Positions 62,402-64,000 of a stretch of 64,000 nt of DNA are shown here, piece after piece; within the stretch, counting starts at the first letter, position 1; every line of letters starts with the position of its first letter. This DNA comes from Bifidobacterium mellis. Lineage in GTDB: Bacteria; Actinomycetota; Actinomycetes; Actinomycetales; Bifidobacteriaceae. Below the pieces are notes generated by a model. The model was not told where the DNA came from, did not search any database, and worked only from the letters and a program-made list of their open reading frames with translations. Position numbers and translations under genes: made by a program. The stretch is taken from contig NZ_KQ033885.1 of the NCBI RefSeq assembly GCF_000967265.1, positions 343,878 to 407,877 of the forward strand, read 5' to 3'.

Positions 62402-63957
62402 GTTTGAATGTCGACTGGAGCGTAATCGGGTATACGGCTGATCCTGTGCCGGGCGATCCTGATGGTGTTGGGGCTTGCGCTGCGAGGTTGAAAGGCAAAC
62501 AAGAGTCGGTCGACTCGTTGGTTACTGTCTTGAACAGGATTGTGCCCGGCAGGGGCGGGTCGGTGTTTGTCGGGGATGCTGCGGACCAGTATGCGAGGAA
62601 GCTGTCTCATTTTCCTGAAGATATGAAGAACCTGTCCCGGGGTTTGGAGGGTGCCTGCTCCACTCTCAATTCCTGGAAGTCAAGCATGGAGTATTACCAG
62701 GGGGAGGCTCACAATGCGTATGAAGAGGCCAGACGGGCGGTTGAGGATTGGAAAGCGGCTGAGTATGGGCTTGATGACGCTTCTGCCGCTGCACGCAGCG
62801 CGCATGTCGCTGAACATCTGATGCGTGCCAGGCAGCGGATAGGCGAGGATGTTCCCAAGGCGGACGAAAATGACACCTTGGATCGTGTCCGGCGGGCTGA
62901 GCGGAGTGTGGCTGCTTTCCGCAGTCGGGTGGATTCCGCTCATGATTCGTATCAGCATGCCAAGAAACGTCTGGATTCGACGAGCGATGAGTACAGTGAA
63001 ACAGCAAGGAGTACCGCGTCCTCGCTGCAGGGTTTTCTGGAGGAGATGCCTTCGGCTTCTTTGTGGGAGAGGGTATATTACAGCAGCGCCTGGAGCGTTG
63101 TTGTCAAAGCGGCCGAGATAGGCGGCACGATATTCGGCATTGCCGCTCTTGTTCTGGGCGGCGGCGGTATTATCGGCATACTCGCCTTCGCTTTCGCCGC
63201 GATCGGGTTTCTCAACGATTTGATGGCGTTTTGGGAAAAAGATGAATCAGGGGGGGAGTTTGCCCTTTCTTTTGTTTCTTTTGGTTTAGCATTTGTTGGT
63301 TTAAAAGGTGCGGGCAAGAGTCTTTCGACAGGGCTTAAAGCATTCAAAAGCGGGGAAAAGGGCATGTCGGTTCTTTCAAGGCTGAAGCTTTTGGGTAAAA
63401 ATCTGAGGCTTTTGGGTGACCCGACGGAGAAGGGAGGGTATCTGGTTTCGCACTTTTCGACGATGCTGGGTAAACCGAACGGCATACTGCCGGTTTCGAA
63501 GTGGGCGGGAAGCGCCAAGGACTTGGCTGTGTCTTCGTCCAAGCGTATGAGCAAGCCCCTGCTGTGGCTGAAGGGATTCGGGCGCGGAGTGTGGTCGTCT
63601 GCAAAAGCTACCGCTAGGAAGACCGGTGTCTCAATGTTCTTTAAGGATCCGGAGTTGCAACTCATAAAATGGCAAGGGAACAGGCAGTTCGCGGTTATTG
63701 AAGCCGAGTATTTTGTTGACGATAATGGTGGGGTGAAAGGTGCGCTTGCCGCTGTGCGGAAAAGCCCTCTGTACGGGACCGTTACCGGCGGAATCCGTTC
63801 CGTGGTCAAAGACGAGGTCGATGCCTTGAAGCGTCAGGTCCATAATCAGGATAAAGGCGATGCCGGGTGGAGGACGTCGGTGTCTGAGGGCCTTGGTTAT
63901 TTGAAGCCTCTCTCGCCGATTGCCGGGTCTTTGGGGTCCGTGTTGTCAAGTCTGTAG
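62398..63957 (+). CDS. T7SS substrate-like protein with hydrophobic central region
   Basis: The 519-residue protein starts with a WXG100-like T7SS-signal domain (about 1-110): DWSVIGYTADPVPGDPDGV, then FVGDAADQYARKL at the W-x-G position. Such domains open polymorphic toxins in actinobacteria. A helical part (about 110-225) leads to two or three hydrophobic segments (about 235-305, GGTIFGIAALVLGGGGIIGI), then a basic region and a C-terminal part of about 150 residues with no recognised toxin motif. It may be a pore-forming effector or a membrane component. ATG 62398 overlaps the previous stop (ATGA); the next gene starts 21 bases after its end. Confidence 0.78.
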   Translation: MSLNVDWSVIGYTADPVPGDPDGVGACAARLKGKQESVDSLVTVLNRIVPGRGGSVFVGDAADQYARKLSHFPEDMKNLSRGLEGACSTLNSWKSSMEYYQGEAHNAYEEARRAVEDWKAAEYGLDDASAAARSAHVAEHLMRARQRIGEDVPKADENDTLDRVRRAERSVAAFRSRVDSAHDSYQHAKKRLDSTSDEYSETARSTASSLQGFLEEMPSASLWERVYYSSAWSVVVKAAEIGGTIFGIAALVLGGGGIIGILAFAFAAIGFLNDLMAFWEKDESGGEFALSFVSFGLAFVGLKGAGKSLSTGLKAFKSGEKGMSVLSRLKLLGKNLRLLGDPTEKGGYLVSHFSTMLGKPNGILPVSKWAGSAKDLAVSSSKRMSKPLLWLKGFGRGVWSSAKATARKTGVSMFFKDPELQLIKWQGNRQFAVIEAEYFVDDNGGVKGALAAVRKSPLYGTVTGGIRSVVKDEVDALKRQVHNQDKGDAGWRTSVSEGLGYLKPLSPIAGSLGSVLSSL

Positions 63958-63978
63958 AGTGAAAGATGAGTGGTAGAG

Positions 63979-64000
63979 ATGTCTGAGTCGAGTGGTGGGC
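63979..64000 (+). CDS. Start of the next cluster gene, cut by the window edge
   Basis: ATG 63979 opens MSESSGG up to the window end, 21 bases after the previous stop, in the same direction. Purine-rich GGTAGAG precedes it. In this position it could be an immunity protein or a further secretion component; seven codons cannot decide. Confidence 0.4.

Larger units (their letters stand above)
48142..64000 (+). other. Type VII (ESX-like) secretion gene cluster with kinase and FHA protein
   Basis: The cluster holds two WXG100-like proteins, an EssC/EccC-type ATPase, a transmembrane kinase, an FHA protein, an Ig-repeat surface protein, a small membrane protein, an unknown protein and a T7SS-signal substrate. 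Genes from 48869 on are nearly contiguous or overlapping on the + strand, suggesting one operon. Base use is more A/T-rich than the left part of the window: hand counts give 30 of 60 G+C at 48901-48960 against 46 of 60 at 16201-16260. The right end lies beyond the window. No integrase or IS is seen. Confidence 0.8.

Overview
The window comes from an actinobacterium, most probably a Bifidobacterium. It is GC-rich over its first 47 kb and has the gene order trmL-mutY-rpoB-rpoC. Next to rpoC lies the kinase / fibronectin / MoxR / DUF58 / transglutaminase set known from bifidobacteria as the PFNA cluster. An AdnAB-type helicase-nuclease pair, a two-component ACT + DUF711 unit and a deoR-galT-galK operon fit the same assignment. 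The species cannot be fixed from the sequence alone; a bee-associated lineage is only a guess.

Left part (1-22.8 kb, mostly + strand): the tail of a TM2-domain protein, a lipoate ligase-like protein with its accessory domain at the N-terminus, a Crp/Fnr (GlxR-like) regulator, a class A penicillin-binding protein, an Old Yellow Enzyme-type oxidoreductase with a lysine-rich tail, and a polyprenol-phosphate mannosyltransferase-like GT2. A galactose (Leloir) operon follows, with a DeoR-type regulator that may be translated from a leaderless message. Then come the ACT/DUF711 pair, a TrmL-like methyltransferase on the minus strand, MutY, a membrane-anchored hypothetical protein, and rpoB-rpoC. The rpoBC unit has two tandem promoters and a leader that can form two mutually exclusive hairpins, and it ends at a strong terminator.

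Middle (22.8-47 kb): the PFNA-type cluster runs on the minus strand (kinase, giant Ig/FN3 surface protein, MoxR ATPase, DUF58, transglutaminase-like protein). The transglutaminase-like domain appears to have lost its whole catalytic triad. Divergent from the kinase are adnA-adnB-like genes, a GNAT acetyltransferase, an MFS transporter and dapB.

Right part (47-64 kb): directly after dapB there is a gene graveyard: a full-length but broken dapA, a short piece of the RNase J gene, and an antisense fragment of a Ser/Thr kinase. This marks the edge of a visibly more A/T-rich island carrying a type VII (ESX/WXG100) secretion-like system of unusual make-up. In order it has a WXG100-like protein, a transmembrane Ser/Thr kinase with a large ectodomain, a small membrane protein with acidic Thr-rich motifs, a 1,775-residue Ig-repeat surface protein, an EssC/EccC-type triple-ATPase with a ubiquitin-like N-terminus, an FHA protein, a second WXG100-like protein, an unknown 206-residue protein, and a substrate-like protein with a T7SS-signal N-terminus. 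Another gene starts at the window edge. No EccB, EccD, EccE, mycosin or EsaA is visible. The kinase plus FHA pairing suggests secretion controlled by phosphorylation. This cluster is the most interesting part of the window.

No tRNA, rRNA, CRISPR array, IS element or integrase was recognised.
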